This document shows, piece by piece, positions 15,547 through 24,081 of a DNA stretch of 33,637 nucleotides; the first letter of the stretch is position 1; each line of letters starts with the position of its first letter. The stretch covers positions 1-33,637 of the forward strand of contig VXOY01000020.1 of NCBI GenBank assembly GCA_009839835.1. Direction: 5' to 3'. The notes under the pieces were generated by a model. The model made no database searches, was not told the DNA's origin, and was given only the letters and a program-made list of their open reading frames with translations. A program made the position numbers and the translations under genes. This DNA comes from Candidatus Spechtbacteria bacterium SB0662_bin_43. GTDB lineage: Bacteria; Patescibacteriota; Minisyncoccia; Spechtbacterales; 2-12-FULL-38-22.

Positions 15547-16032
15547 TTATTCAGTGATTGTTACGTTGCCTGTGATACTCGGCTTGATGTGGTCGTGAAA
15601 GTCCCACTCTCCAGCCTTATCAAACGTAAAACTCCACGATTCACCTGGTGGAATCGGTCTTTTTGGGTCAAATTCAGGGTATATGGTGTGTGAAGGATGT
15701 ACATCAGACGCAGGCCATTTATCGCTTGACGACTCGTTTTTCCATATAATCGTTGACCCCTTCTTCATAATAAGATAAGCAGGCTCGTAGTAATCATCTC
15801 GCATCACAACTGTTGTTGTAACAATAGGAATTTCTATTGTGTCTATGTCTTGGTCTGTTGCCTCTGGTGATACGGGTTCTTGATCCTGTAAGGACTGCTG
15901 GTTGTTTTGCTCTTCAGGAGCTGCTTGCTGGGTGTCGTCTGTATCCTGCGTTGCAAGCAACACACCAACGATTACAATCCCTATGATCAAAAGTGCTCCC
16001 AGCACAAAGATGGTTTTTGGTGTTGTTTTCAT
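15547..16032 (-). CDS. Membrane-anchored cupredoxin-like protein lacking the Cys ligand
   Basis: The protein has an N-terminal anchor or signal (about residues 8-27), a 50-residue Gln/Asp/Glu/Pro linker, and a cupredoxin domain of about 90 residues. The domain has YYEPAYLIMKKGSTIIWKNESSS, SDVHPSHTIYPEFDPKRPIPPG and SFTFDKAGEWDFHDHIKPSITG. In blue copper proteins the last loop carries Cys and His. Here it reads FHDH, so a type 1 copper centre cannot form as usual, although several His residues could bind copper otherwise. The ATG at 16032 starts two bases after the clpP stop; a GTG at 16038 would overlap it. It is probably co-transcribed with tig and clpP. A relative ends at base 57. Confidence 0.8.
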   Translation of the reverse strand: MKTTPKTIFVLGALLIIGIVIVGVLLATQDTDDTQQAAPEEQNNQQSLQDQEPVSPEATDQDIDTIEIPIVTTTVVMRDDYYEPAYLIMKKGSTIIWKNESSSDKWPASDVHPSHTIYPEFDPKRPIPPGESWSFTFDKAGEWDFHDHIKPSITGNVTITE

Positions 16033-16034
16033 AT

Positions 16035-16631
16035 TCACTTTACTGGTTTTGTATTGGGTTGAATAATAACGTCTATCAATCCGTACTCTTTTGCCTCCTG
16101 AGACGAAAGGTAAAAATCTCTGTCAGTATCTTTTTCTATCTTGTTCAATGCTTGACCTGTATGGTGCGCAAGAATGGAGTTGAGACGCGACTTCATATTC
16201 AAAATATGCCGCGCAGATATTTCTATTTCGGTTGCTTGCCCCTGAGCTCCTCCCATTACTTGATGCAGCATCATTTCAGAGTTCGGCAAAGCACTCCTCT
16301 TTCCCTTTGCTCCACCACCCAACAACACCGCCCCCATAGAGGCTGCCATACCAACACAAATCGTTGCTACATCGCTTTTAATATGCTGCATTGTGTCGTA
16401 AATCGCCAACCCATCTGTTACAGATCCACCTGGAGAATTGATATAAAACTGAATATCTTTTTGCGATGACTTTGAGTCAAGAAACAATAATTGCGCGATA
16501 ATGGTGTTTGCTACTGCGTCTGTTACTGCAGAGCCTAAAAATACGATTCTCTCCTCTAAAAGACGAGAATAGATGTCGTACGCTCGCTCTCCTAAGTGAG
16601 ATTTCTCAATGACTGTTGGTATGAGTTGCAT
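16035..16631 (-). CDS. clpP: ATP-dependent Clp protease proteolytic subunit
   Basis: This 198-residue serine peptidase forms two stacked heptamer rings that degrade substrates delivered by ClpX or ClpC. The catalytic triad is Ser98 in [11 protein letters not shown], His123 in MMLHQVMGG, and Asp172 in DTDRDFYLS. The substrate-binding strand [20 protein letters not shown] is conserved. It follows the trigger factor gene by 23 bases, the common tig-clpP order. clpX is not in the window. Confidence 0.98.
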   Translation of the reverse strand: MQLIPTVIEKSHLGERAYDIYSRLLEERIVFLGSAVTDAVANTIIAQLLFLDSKSSQKDIQFYINSPGGSVTDGLAIYDTMQHIKSDVATICVGMAASMGAVLLGGGAKGKRSALPNSEMMLHQVMGGAQGQATEIEISARHILNMKSRLNSILAHHTGQALNKIEKDTDRDFYLSSQEAKEYGLIDVIIQPNTKPVK

Positions 16632-16654
16632 GGTGAGTAGTGCTGAAAAAGGTT

Positions 16655-17686
16655 TTATGTGCTATCCCCTTTCTCAAGAAAATTAAAGACCTTATCATTT
16701 CGTATCATACCACGAATGTGCGACCGAAGCACATCAGGATGAATGGAGGATTCTGCGTGTTCAGGCGAATCAAACCCACTCAGATACCTATTGGCATGCT
16801 CCTCAATTTCCTCGCTGCTCGGATTGATATCCTCAGCATCTGCAATTGCCTTGAGAATAAACGACGCCTCAACACGACCCTTTGCCTTGTCTTTCCAGTT
16901 TTCATTGAGCTGCTCTCTTGTTTGTCCTGCTTTCTTCAAATAGTCATCAAACGACATATCCAAAGATGCAACGTGACGTTCAAGGTCATCTCGCATCCTT
17001 GTTAGTTCGTTATCAATCAACAAATCCGCAACCTCCATAGAGGTCTCTTTACGAATTGCTTCAATAATTTTTAACCGTAGCGCCTCTGCTCGTTGCTGTT
17101 CTTGCTCTTTGCGTATGCCTTCACGAATACTCTCTTTTAAGTGTTCGAGCGTTTTAAACGCTCCCGTACTCTTTGCAAATTCATCGTCCAACTTCACCTC
17201 TTTGTCTTCGCCTTGTGCAGAACGGCTTTTTGCGAGCGTGTTCAACGCCTCTTCTACCTCGTGTTCATCTACAGTAATCTCTGTTTTTTTATTTTTCTTG
17301 ACAATATCGCGCGCTATCTCGCGATATTGTGGCAATTCAAACGCAGGCTCCAATGGCACCAAAACAGAAAACTCAAAGTTATTTCCTGGAACGCTTTTTG
17401 TAATATCTACTCGTGGGTTGCCCACAGGCTGCAAGTTGTGCTTCTTAAGCGCTTCGCCATACGACTGCTCTATGGCGTCAGCGCTTGCTTCGTGCCACAA
17501 CGCCTCCTTACCAATACTCTTTTCAAGAACATCATACGGAGCAGCACCTTTCCGAAACCCCTTGATAGTTATATTTTTTCCTCGTGCCTGTGCCGCGCTC
17601 TGAAGATACGGTTTCATATCTTCTGGAGAGAGCGAAATCAAAAGTTTTTTCTGGTTTTTTTCGTGATCTTGGATAGTAATATTCAT
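16655..17686 (-). CDS. tig: Trigger factor without PPIase domain
   Basis: This ribosome-bound chaperone meets nascent chains at the exit tunnel. The N-terminal ribosome-binding domain has the signature [21 protein letters not shown] (about residues 42-62). After [19 protein letters not shown] the chain goes straight to [20 protein letters not shown], which in full-length proteins comes after the FKBP-like prolyl isomerase domain. So about 90 residues are missing and the total is 343 instead of about 430. The C-terminal helical arms are present. The junction is clean and the frame intact, so this is a domain loss, not a truncation. Confidence 0.93.
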   Translation of the reverse strand: MNITIQDHEKNQKKLLISLSPEDMKPYLQSAAQARGKNITIKGFRKGAAPYDVLEKSIGKEALWHEASADAIEQSYGEALKKHNLQPVGNPRVDITKSVPGNNFEFSVLVPLEPAFELPQYREIARDIVKKNKKTEITVDEHEVEEALNTLAKSRSAQGEDKEVKLDDEFAKSTGAFKTLEHLKESIREGIRKEQEQQRAEALRLKIIEAIRKETSMEVADLLIDNELTRMRDDLERHVASLDMSFDDYLKKAGQTREQLNENWKDKAKGRVEASFILKAIADAEDINPSSEEIEEHANRYLSGFDSPEHAESSIHPDVLRSHIRGMIRNDKVFNFLEKGDST

Positions 17687-17794
17687 AGTCTTGTATGTGT
17701 AAATACACAGTATTTTACCCTACACGCCATTTTTTGTAAATACACCCTTGTGAATTCCTCTCGAGGTGTTACACGCTTTATATCTATCTCAGGC

Positions 17795-17896
17795 AAGAAA
17801 AGGATTTTTACTTTTTTATACCTAAAATACCACTGCTGTACATACCATTATTTATAAAAATGAGATGGGGTATAAAAAAGTAAAAATCCTTTTCTT
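17795..17896. repeat. Perfect 28-bp inverted repeat with 46-base spacer
   Basis: Bases 17795-17822 are the exact reverse complement of 17869-17896. The arms are AT-rich (AAGAAAAGGATTTTTACTTT and onward). The spacer carries AATACCACTGCTGTACAT at 17826-17843, which recurs almost unchanged at 33096-33113. It lies between the 3' end of the pyrophosphatase-like gene and the tig promoter region. Confidence 0.8.
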
Positions 17897-17949
17897 TGAG
17901 TATGCGACACTTCAGGAGGTAGGAGGGATGTAACCTATGCACTGTGTCG

Positions 17950-19896
17950 CTACAGAACGAACGGAAGCAAGAGAAACGCGAGCGCTACCACTGTTTTCAT
18001 AAAAACACTCATCGTCTCTACAATGCCCTCCTTAAAAATATCTGTTGCAGACGCTATGTACCGTATTGTTCTCCTTTGTGATCGCGCAAGATCATTCTTG
18101 CCTGATGAAACACTATGATGCGCGCTGCTCCACGCAACACCAAGGATAAACAACGAAAAAGAGAGCAGAAAACTACACGCAATGACCCCTACAACAAACC
18201 CTGTTACTGCTTGCGCTTTTAGCGTCACTATGACCAGTGGCGTTGCTGCCAACAGGAGAAAGAGCGGATACAAAGATTCTCTCTGCACCAATCTGCTTGT
18301 CGTGTCTGTGATCCACGAAAAATCTTTTATCCTGTACTCCTCGCGTTTATCCGCTTGATATGTCTTGATTCTCTCAGTAATACGATGCGACACCTTTATT
18401 GCAAGCGACAACACTCCTGAGAGAAATAAAAACGCGGCACAACACCCCAACAAGATTCCTGACACAAAATATGGCACTGCCACGAACGATGCAATCAGGT
18501 GTTGCTCTTGTGATACAACACTGTACCCAATACTCAAAAACAGCAAAATACTTGCGATGCACGCGATAAAAAATCCATACCCTCTTGTAATTGCAAGAGA
18601 TGCCTGCTGGGCGTTCTCTAAGAACTGCGCAACGCTGTACGAAGAGCTGTCATCACTATCCAGTATGCTACTCGGAGCAAAGAGTGCAAAAAAATACAGC
18701 ACCAACAACAAAGGCATAATGAGCAAGAAACCAGCAACAACCGCTAACACACCGTACATATCTCCAATCATATATCCACCCACTAACGCGATTGAAACAG
18801 ACAATGCAGGAATAGCAACCGACTCCAACCCAACCCCAATACTGCGTATGAACGCCGATATATCGTTCTCTTTGGATGCCTGCACAATGCGCCTCATAGC
18901 ACGAAAAGTTGCTGTATAATAATAATGCGTGAACATCACAGACCCACTCATCACCAAACCTATAACCATGCACCCATACAGAATGAAAAGTTGTGTCTGC
19001 GGTATGTCTCCTCCAAACCAATACACCGCCCCTGGAACAAGCAAGGCACTCATAACCATTGAACCAATAATGACAGTGGAAATAGCACGAAATGACCCAA
19101 TAAACGAACCAGACCGCATAATCAAAACACTTATTGTCGCAGATACCATCCCCACAATACCAACAATAAGAAGCACGGTTGGTACATCAAAAAACGACAC
19201 CAAGAGCAATGACTCTAAAATGATCATACTCGTCATCACCAACACAAATGACTGAACAGCATCTATAGCACCACCGCTCCCGTTGACGCTTTTTGCAACC
19301 AAAAAAGAAACAAGAGAAAGCGCTTTTTTATGCATTGAGGTATCCTCTGTGTAGCTCTGCGACACGTTTTGCAGCACACCGCCGCCCATCTTGACAAAAA
19401 ATAACAGCATTGAGTGACCCACCACTGCTCCTACTAACACTTCTTTGTGTTCTGAAAAAATATGATACAGAGCCGCAACCTCAACTAACGACACAGCAAA
19501 AACGCCTATGCCCAAAACACCAGAAGCAGTAAACGCAGTGTGAAATCGTCTCTCTTTGCTCTCTCGCGTTCCTCCTTGCAGCCTCCCAACGATTTTACAA
19601 AAAAAGACAGCAACATAATAACTCACACAGAGCGACACCCCTGTTCCTATCAAAAAACCAGTAACACCCTGTATGCCAATAGCAAAGAACAAAAGTACAG
19701 CACCCAAAAACGAAAGGATAAAAATAGCCTGATATACTCTTCTAAAATAGGAAAACGCAACCGACTCAAGGGTTACAATAAACGATTTCACCTGCCCAAC
19801 AGCAGGCATTCTATGCAATACAACCAACGCAACAAGAACACTTCCTGCCAAAAAGGTACTGGCTATCAATGCTGACAACAAAAAAGTATCTACCAT
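17950..19896 (-). CDS. Membrane pyrophosphatase homologue with degenerate active site
   Basis: This 648-residue protein of about 16 membrane helices follows the layout of H+/Na+-translocating membrane pyrophosphatases from end to end. GHSMLLFFVKMGGGVLQNVS (residues 160-179) matches the family stretch GxSxxALFxRVGGGIxTKAA. A later GVGLESVAIPALSV and AQQASLAITRGYGFFIACIA match the GLxxxxxPV and GNTTAAIGKGFAIGSA stretches. The tail GVAWSSAHHSVSSG then IASATDIFKEG matches GGAWDNAKKxIExG and GDTVGDPFKDT. The Asp and Asn residues that bind Mg-pyrophosphate are gone: the DxxxDxxxD and DNVGDNVGD segments read NVSQSYTED and SVNGSGGAID, and AWDNAKK reads AWSSAHH. Of the last motif only Asp619 and Lys622 remain. 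The frame is open and the fold intact, so it is unlikely to hydrolyse pyrophosphate but probably has a retained role. It follows nusA by 14 bases. Confidence 0.7.
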   Translation of the reverse strand: MVDTFLLSALIASTFLAGSVLVALVVLHRMPAVGQVKSFIVTLESVAFSYFRRVYQAIFILSFLGAVLLFFAIGIQGVTGFLIGTGVSLCVSYYVAVFFCKIVGRLQGGTRESKERRFHTAFTASGVLGIGVFAVSLVEVAALYHIFSEHKEVLVGAVVGHSMLLFFVKMGGGVLQNVSQSYTEDTSMHKKALSLVSFLVAKSVNGSGGAIDAVQSFVLVMTSMIILESLLLVSFFDVPTVLLIVGIVGMVSATISVLIMRSGSFIGSFRAISTVIIGSMVMSALLVPGAVYWFGGDIPQTQLFILYGCMVIGLVMSGSVMFTHYYYTATFRAMRRIVQASKENDISAFIRSIGVGLESVAIPALSVSIALVGGYMIGDMYGVLAVVAGFLLIMPLLLVLYFFALFAPSSILDSDDSSSYSVAQFLENAQQASLAITRGYGFFIACIASILLFLSIGYSVVSQEQHLIASFVAVPYFVSGILLGCCAAFLFLSGVLSLAIKVSHRITERIKTYQADKREEYRIKDFSWITDTTSRLVQRESLYPLFLLLAATPLVIVTLKAQAVTGFVVGVIACSFLLSFSLFILGVAWSSAHHSVSSGKNDLARSQRRTIRYIASATDIFKEGIVETMSVFMKTVVALAFLLLPFVL

Positions 19897-19910
19897 AGAA
19901 TATACTGTTT

Positions 19911-21242
19911 TTATTCTTTTGTAGTATCCTGACCCGTATCACCTTCTCCCCCTGTCTCATCGTCTGCACCCTGTGCCTCGTCCTTGCTATCAGTATCCTG
20001 TTCTGTTTCATTGCTAACACCATCATCTTCCTGCTCTTCTGTGTCCTCGTTGGTCTCTTCTGATGATTCCTCGATCTTGCCTGTTTCTTTACTCACAATG
20101 TCTATCTTCCACCCTGTTAATTTAGCGGCAAGTCGCACATTCTGCCCATCCCTTCCAATCGCAAGAGAGAGCTGATCTTCTGCAACAACGACCTGCGCCC
20201 TCTCATCTTGTATCTCCACATCCAAGACGCGCGCAGGGCTCAATGCACTTGCAATAAAATCGTCCACGTTCTCGCTCCACCCGATAATATCTATCTTCTC
20301 GCCTCCTAACTCCTGTATAACGGCAGAGACTCGCGTTCCTCCTTGCCCCACACACGAACCGATCGGATCCACGCCTGGTTCTTTTGATACAACAGCAATT
20401 TTGCTCCTTGAACCTGCCTCTCGTGCCAATGCCTTGATTTCGAGAGACCCTGCTCCAATTTCAGGAACCTCTACTTCAAACAACTTTTCTAACATTTTTG
20501 GATGCGAACGGGAAACAATAATCTGCGGACCACGTGCTCCTTTATCAACAGCAACCAAATATAAGCGCATCCGCACGCCAACTCTGTAGTGCTCGGATGG
20601 AATCCTGTCTTTTGGTGCCATCACGCCCGTGGACTTTCCAATGTCAAAAAATATATATCCTCGTTCAACTCGTTGTACAATGCCGCTAATAATGGTATCA
20701 ACCTTCTCCATAAATTCATTATAGACAGCATTTCTCTCTGCTTCTCTAATTTTTTGGATAACGACTTGCTTTGCTGTCTGAACAGCGATTCGCCCAAATT
20801 CATCCTTGTAGTCTAAATCTATTTTCAAAATGTCCCCTGGCTGCAGCTTCTTGTTCTGTTTCTGAGCCTCATCCACCATAATGTGTCGCTCCTCGTTAAA
20901 CCACACCTTTGCTGGCTCCTCATTTTCTGTGTCCTCATCCTGGTCTTCTCTGTCATCTTCTTGCTTTTCTTCTAATTCCTGTTCAGTACGCGATTCGCCT
21001 TCCTCAATATCCTCCTCGCTCTTCAACATAGAGTCGTCAACGACTGTTTTCTCTTGCCACAAAACAAAACTGCCTGTATCTATATCCATGCGCGCTTTGA
21101 TGACTTGTCCTCTCTCGCCATACTCTTTTTTGTACGCGGTCGCAAGAGCGGTCTCGATGGTCTCTATCATCGCCTCTCTTGATATTCCCTTTTCTTCCTC
21201 TATTGACGCCATAGCAGCAACAAAGTTTTTTAAATCGATCAT
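19911..21242 (-). CDS. nusA: Transcription termination/antitermination factor NusA
   Basis: NusA binds RNA polymerase and nascent RNA and controls pausing, termination and antitermination. This 443-residue version has the N-terminal polymerase-binding domain, an S1 domain (about 180-245; VDTIISGIVQRVERGYIFFDIG), and two KH domains (DPIGSCVGQGGTRV and SLAIGRDGQNVRLAAKLTGW). Two features are unusual. A roughly 40-residue Glu/Asp-rich insert lies in the N-terminal domain (about 68-110), and the last 55 residues are an acidic low-complexity tail instead of further domains. I use the ATG at 21242 because MIDLKNF begins the family's first helix; an earlier start at 21290 would add 16 residues of unrelated sequence. 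It precedes the pyrophosphatase-like gene. Confidence 0.95.
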   Translation of the reverse strand: MIDLKNFVAAMASIEEEKGISREAMIETIETALATAYKKEYGERGQVIKARMDIDTGSFVLWQEKTVVDDSMLKSEEDIEEGESRTEQELEEKQEDDREDQDEDTENEEPAKVWFNEERHIMVDEAQKQNKKLQPGDILKIDLDYKDEFGRIAVQTAKQVVIQKIREAERNAVYNEFMEKVDTIISGIVQRVERGYIFFDIGKSTGVMAPKDRIPSEHYRVGVRMRLYLVAVDKGARGPQIIVSRSHPKMLEKLFEVEVPEIGAGSLEIKALAREAGSRSKIAVVSKEPGVDPIGSCVGQGGTRVSAVIQELGGEKIDIIGWSENVDDFIASALSPARVLDVEIQDERAQVVVAEDQLSLAIGRDGQNVRLAAKLTGWKIDIVSKETGKIEESSEETNEDTEEQEDDGVSNETEQDTDSKDEAQGADDETGGEGDTGQDTTKE

Positions 21243-21439
21243 ATAATACAATAGGTTTAATGTTACTATTTGAAAAAACACCCATTTCATAGTATGGATG
21301 CTCTACTATCATACTACCAATATATCAATTCTGTCGTCAAGCAATACAGCCAAAGATACCTAATACGATGTTGTTTTATTCTATGCAGACAGGGTTTGAC
21401 TTAATATATTCCTCTATATCACTACCATTTATCAACAGA

Positions 21440-22009
21440 CTAACCATAAGGACAGTTATAAATCATATCCCGTTGTTCATCTGTGAGTAATGCTCTTGTG
21501 TTTTTTGCCTTAGGCTCTAAATAATCGAGGGTTGCATCATCATATATAGCATCTTTATCCGTACTCTCCAACCCTATCTTTGTGATACGCAAATTATAAA
21601 TCATTGCTTGGTGGTACTCTTCTATCTCTTGTGGTGGTGTGTGTTTATTGTATATGTCAATCAGCTTATCTACAAACGCAAGCGCTGCCTTATTTGTAAA
21701 ATTATCCAGATAATAATCCCTTGAATGTGAGCCAATAGAAAAATCAAGAACAGTCTCTTTGCCATCTTCTGCAACAACTATCCACTCGTTATACCAAGAG
21801 CACCAGTCGCTGTAGTCTTCAAGGGTTCTTGATACTAAAACATACTTTTCTGCTATATGTGCTGGCTCTACAACAAACTTTTTACCGTAAACAGTCACAT
21901 ATATTTTTTCCTCGTCCGTTATTATAAAAAATACTAAAAGTAGTATTACAACAAGACAAATGATAACATACGCTATTCTTGCGTTTTTGATAGTAAGTAA
22001 TTTATTCAT
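21440..22009 (-). CDS. Membrane-anchored protein of unknown function
   Basis: This 189-residue protein has one N-terminal membrane helix (about 12-32), then a soluble outer domain with a WCSWYNEW aromatic stretch and three Cys in total. I do not recognise a family. No Shine-Dalgarno site is visible. It is the last gene of a minus-strand set of small membrane proteins (21440-23320) that is AT-rich compared with the housekeeping genes around it, perhaps an acquired or fast-evolving set. About 150 bases upstream of nusA's neighbourhood and 120 bases before the next gene hold nothing recognisable. Confidence 0.6.
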   Translation of the reverse strand: MNKLLTIKNARIAYVIICLVVILLLVFFIITDEEKIYVTVYGKKFVVEPAHIAEKYVLVSRTLEDYSDWCSWYNEWIVVAEDGKETVLDFSIGSHSRDYYLDNFTNKAALAFVDKLIDIYNKHTPPQEIEEYHQAMIYNLRITKIGLESTDKDAIYDDATLDYLEPKAKNTRALLTDEQRDMIYNCPYG

Positions 22010-22129
22010 AAACTCTTATGCGAGGTTGCACCATAATTCATTTCTGTCACCATATCCTTCCCACATTCAACGCAATTGGGATAAGCCATAAATACTACCG
22101 CACAAAGATATAGTATTATTTAATACTTT

Positions 22130-22336
22130 TTATACTTTCCCACGAATCAAGCAAGTCCTATAAAGAACGTAACTTGAAAGAAATGCCACAAAAAATACTA
22201 CTACCCCTACAACATTGTCGTATATTCCTACAATAGAAAGAATAAAAACTGAAACAACAAAAGATGTAAGAAAAAACAGCAAGAATAATATGTAGCGCAG
22301 CGTTATTTTTGTTTCTGTATCTTTGTGCTTTTCCAT
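22130..22336 (-). CDS. Small two-helix membrane protein
   Basis: The 68 residues consist of a charged N-terminus (MEKHKDTETK) and two membrane helices separated by IVGIYDN. No family is recognised. Its ATG lies nine bases after the stop of the pilin-like gene upstream, so the two are probably co-transcribed and could interact in the membrane. Confidence 0.55.
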   Translation of the reverse strand: MEKHKDTETKITLRYILFLLFFLTSFVVSVFILSIVGIYDNVVGVVVFFVAFLSSYVLYRTCLIRGKV

Positions 22337-22345
22337 AGCGGTATA

Positions 22346-23107
22346 TTAAAGTATATCCCCAACAATAGCCTTTATGACATACGCAAGACCAACGATAATA
22401 AACCCAATGACTGCGTACTTTATCACTGATACTGCTTTCTGTGTTTGTGTAGAACTACCTGCTGATGTTGTGTATAAGAATCCTGCATAGACAACCATAA
22501 GAGTAAAGATAGGAACTGAGAACAGAGTAATCCACCGAATAATTCCATTTACAAGCTCATCAAAATCCTCTGACTTTATTGGATTGCAGATTTGTTTGTT
22601 GGGGTCGCACTCCACTCTTCTCTCCCCATTGGGTGCAGTACAAGTACATTTTCTTGTCTGGTTGTTCCATTCACATGTCCAACCCCTGCTTTCATATCTT
22701 TGTCTAAAATCTGCACCACAATCTATCTTTCTGCATTTACATTGACCTTCAGCAAAGTTCCAATATGCCTCTTTATTTTCCGCTGGACAGCCGTTATCAA
22801 TTTCATCCTGGGTACAATCTGTCCTTCTGCACTCCCATCCACCCATAAGGTCTTTTTTCCAACAAGCACGTTGGTCTGGCGGTATATTCATCTCATCTGC
22901 GATTCTTTCACATTCTTGGTCTATTGACCCTCTTTCAGAACAGGACCACCCTACTTCATAGCCACACCGTGTGTCACATAGTGCCTGTGTTGGATACGAA
23001 ACATTCGGTCCTCTTGCTTCTATTATTTGTGTAAAGAAAACACCACAGAGAATGAAAAGTGCGGTTAGGGTTAGTATTCCAAATGATACTCTTTGAATGT
23101 GCACCAT
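22346..23107 (-). CDS. Exported Cys-rich protein with VirB2/TrbC-pilin-like C-terminal membrane pair
   Basis: This 253-residue protein has an N-terminal signal or anchor (about 8-28) and a soluble part of about 150 residues with 16 Cys, many in closely spaced pairs (GQCKCRKIDC, RKCTCTAP). Two membrane helices follow. Their sequence IFTLMVVYAGFLYTTSAGS, then KAVSVIKYAVIGFIIVGLAYVIKAI, is typical of TrbC/VirB2-like pilins, with a short polar loop between the helices. In CPR such proteins are often linked to type IV secretion or pili, but no secretion ATPase is nearby. The large Cys-rich ectodomain is not a pilin feature. A related, shorter protein is encoded at 28935-29537. Confidence 0.65.
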   Translation of the reverse strand: MVHIQRVSFGILTLTALFILCGVFFTQIIEARGPNVSYPTQALCDTRCGYEVGWSCSERGSIDQECERIADEMNIPPDQRACWKKDLMGGWECRRTDCTQDEIDNGCPAENKEAYWNFAEGQCKCRKIDCGADFRQRYESRGWTCEWNNQTRKCTCTAPNGERRVECDPNKQICNPIKSEDFDELVNGIIRWITLFSVPIFTLMVVYAGFLYTTSAGSSTQTQKAVSVIKYAVIGFIIVGLAYVIKAIVGDIL

Positions 23108-23134
23108 AACACTATGATAAATATTTACACCAAT

Positions 23135-23320
23135 CTATTCTTCGCTTTTTGTTGTGTTGCCCAAAACAAGATATAAGAGCAGTATCCCAAAAAGATTGAA
23201 AAAGAATCCAAGCGAAAATCCTATAAGCGCACTACGTTCATACCTCCTTGAGATTATGCTTCCCCAATAACCAAATAGGCACATTAGAAGAAACCACCCC
23301 CCTAATACTATTAAATCCAT
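23135..23320 (-). CDS. Small two-helix membrane protein
   Basis: A 61-residue protein with two membrane helices joined by a basic loop (SRRYERS). The ATG at 23320 is preferred because upstream in-frame residues come from an AT-repeat leader. No family is recognised. It lies 27 bases upstream of the pilin-like gene on the same strand and probably starts that transcript. Confidence 0.5.
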   Translation of the reverse strand: MDLIVLGGWFLLMCLFGYWGSIISRRYERSALIGFSLGFFFNLFGILLLYLVLGNTTKSEE

Positions 23321-23372
23321 AGTTAGTATATTTATGGTAATAATGTTTTTATTATTACATGGTATATATATA

Positions 23373-23407
23373 TACAAGAAAACAGCCAAAAGCGCTGTTT
23401 TCTTGTA
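23373..23407 (-). terminator. Hairpin after yraN
   Basis: TACAAGAAAACAGC pairs perfectly with GCTGTTTTCTTGTA around a seven-base loop. On the minus strand it lies about 80 bases after the yraN stop and is followed by alternating TA rather than a pure T run. Confidence 0.55.
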
Positions 23408-23484
23408 GTATTATAGCTAATACTTTACATTCCTACAGAGAGAGTGGAATTATTTTTTTATGCATCAATACTACCATAAAACCC

Positions 23485-23964
23485 CTACCCTACAACATTC
23501 TTGTAGTACCGTATTTTCGCTGTTTCGCCTTGTAGTATAACCGCAGCCAAGTCAATTCTTTGTTGTCTATCTATTAAGTCGTGTTCTCTCAAGTACGCCT
23601 CAAAAACTTTTTTCACCTGTTCTGCCTTGCGGTAGTCAAAATGATGTTCGGGGACAAACCCACTCTGTGCGCCCTGCTGCGACTTCACCTCAATACACAC
23701 AATAACATCGCCCTCTTGCGCCACAATATCTATCTCTCCCCATCCATACGACACATTTCTCGCAAACACCTTCATTCCATTGCGCTCCACAAAAGACGCT
23801 ACAGAGTCTTCTGCACGTTTTCCAACAGAAATGCTGTCCTGTGATTCGTGGGACGAAATAGTTTTTGTACGTTTCTGCCACCTCAGCTTGCCCACCAACG
23901 CGCCAAACCTTTTTCCTATCCTCCTGTTCTCGTTGTATTCCTGTTTCTTAAATCCTCTCAACAT
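23485..23964 (-). CDS. YraN/UPF0102-family endonuclease-like protein
   Basis: The protein has about 159 residues. The last 115 form a restriction-endonuclease-like fold with the UPF0102 motifs GKRAEDSVASFVERNG, WGEIDIVAQEGDVIVCIEVKS and the conserved IDLAAVIL strand. The Asp and the Glu-x-Lys are the usual metal-site residues. The family is widespread and its role is unsettled, with nuclease activity assumed. The ATG at 23964 gives a basic N-terminal extension of about 45 residues before the fold; a later start is possible. Confidence 0.88.
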   Translation of the reverse strand: MLRGFKKQEYNENRRIGKRFGALVGKLRWQKRTKTISSHESQDSISVGKRAEDSVASFVERNGMKVFARNVSYGWGEIDIVAQEGDVIVCIEVKSQQGAQSGFVPEHHFDYRKAEQVKKVFEAYLREHDLIDRQQRIDLAAVILQGETAKIRYYKNVVG

Positions 23965-24081
23965 AAAAAACAAAATGCTCCTTATCCTTACTCACCTCGC
24001 CCTCACCCTATCACTTACTTTATCTTTATGTTTATGGCGAGATGCTCCACAGAGAAAAAACATCGCCCCTGGCGATCAACT

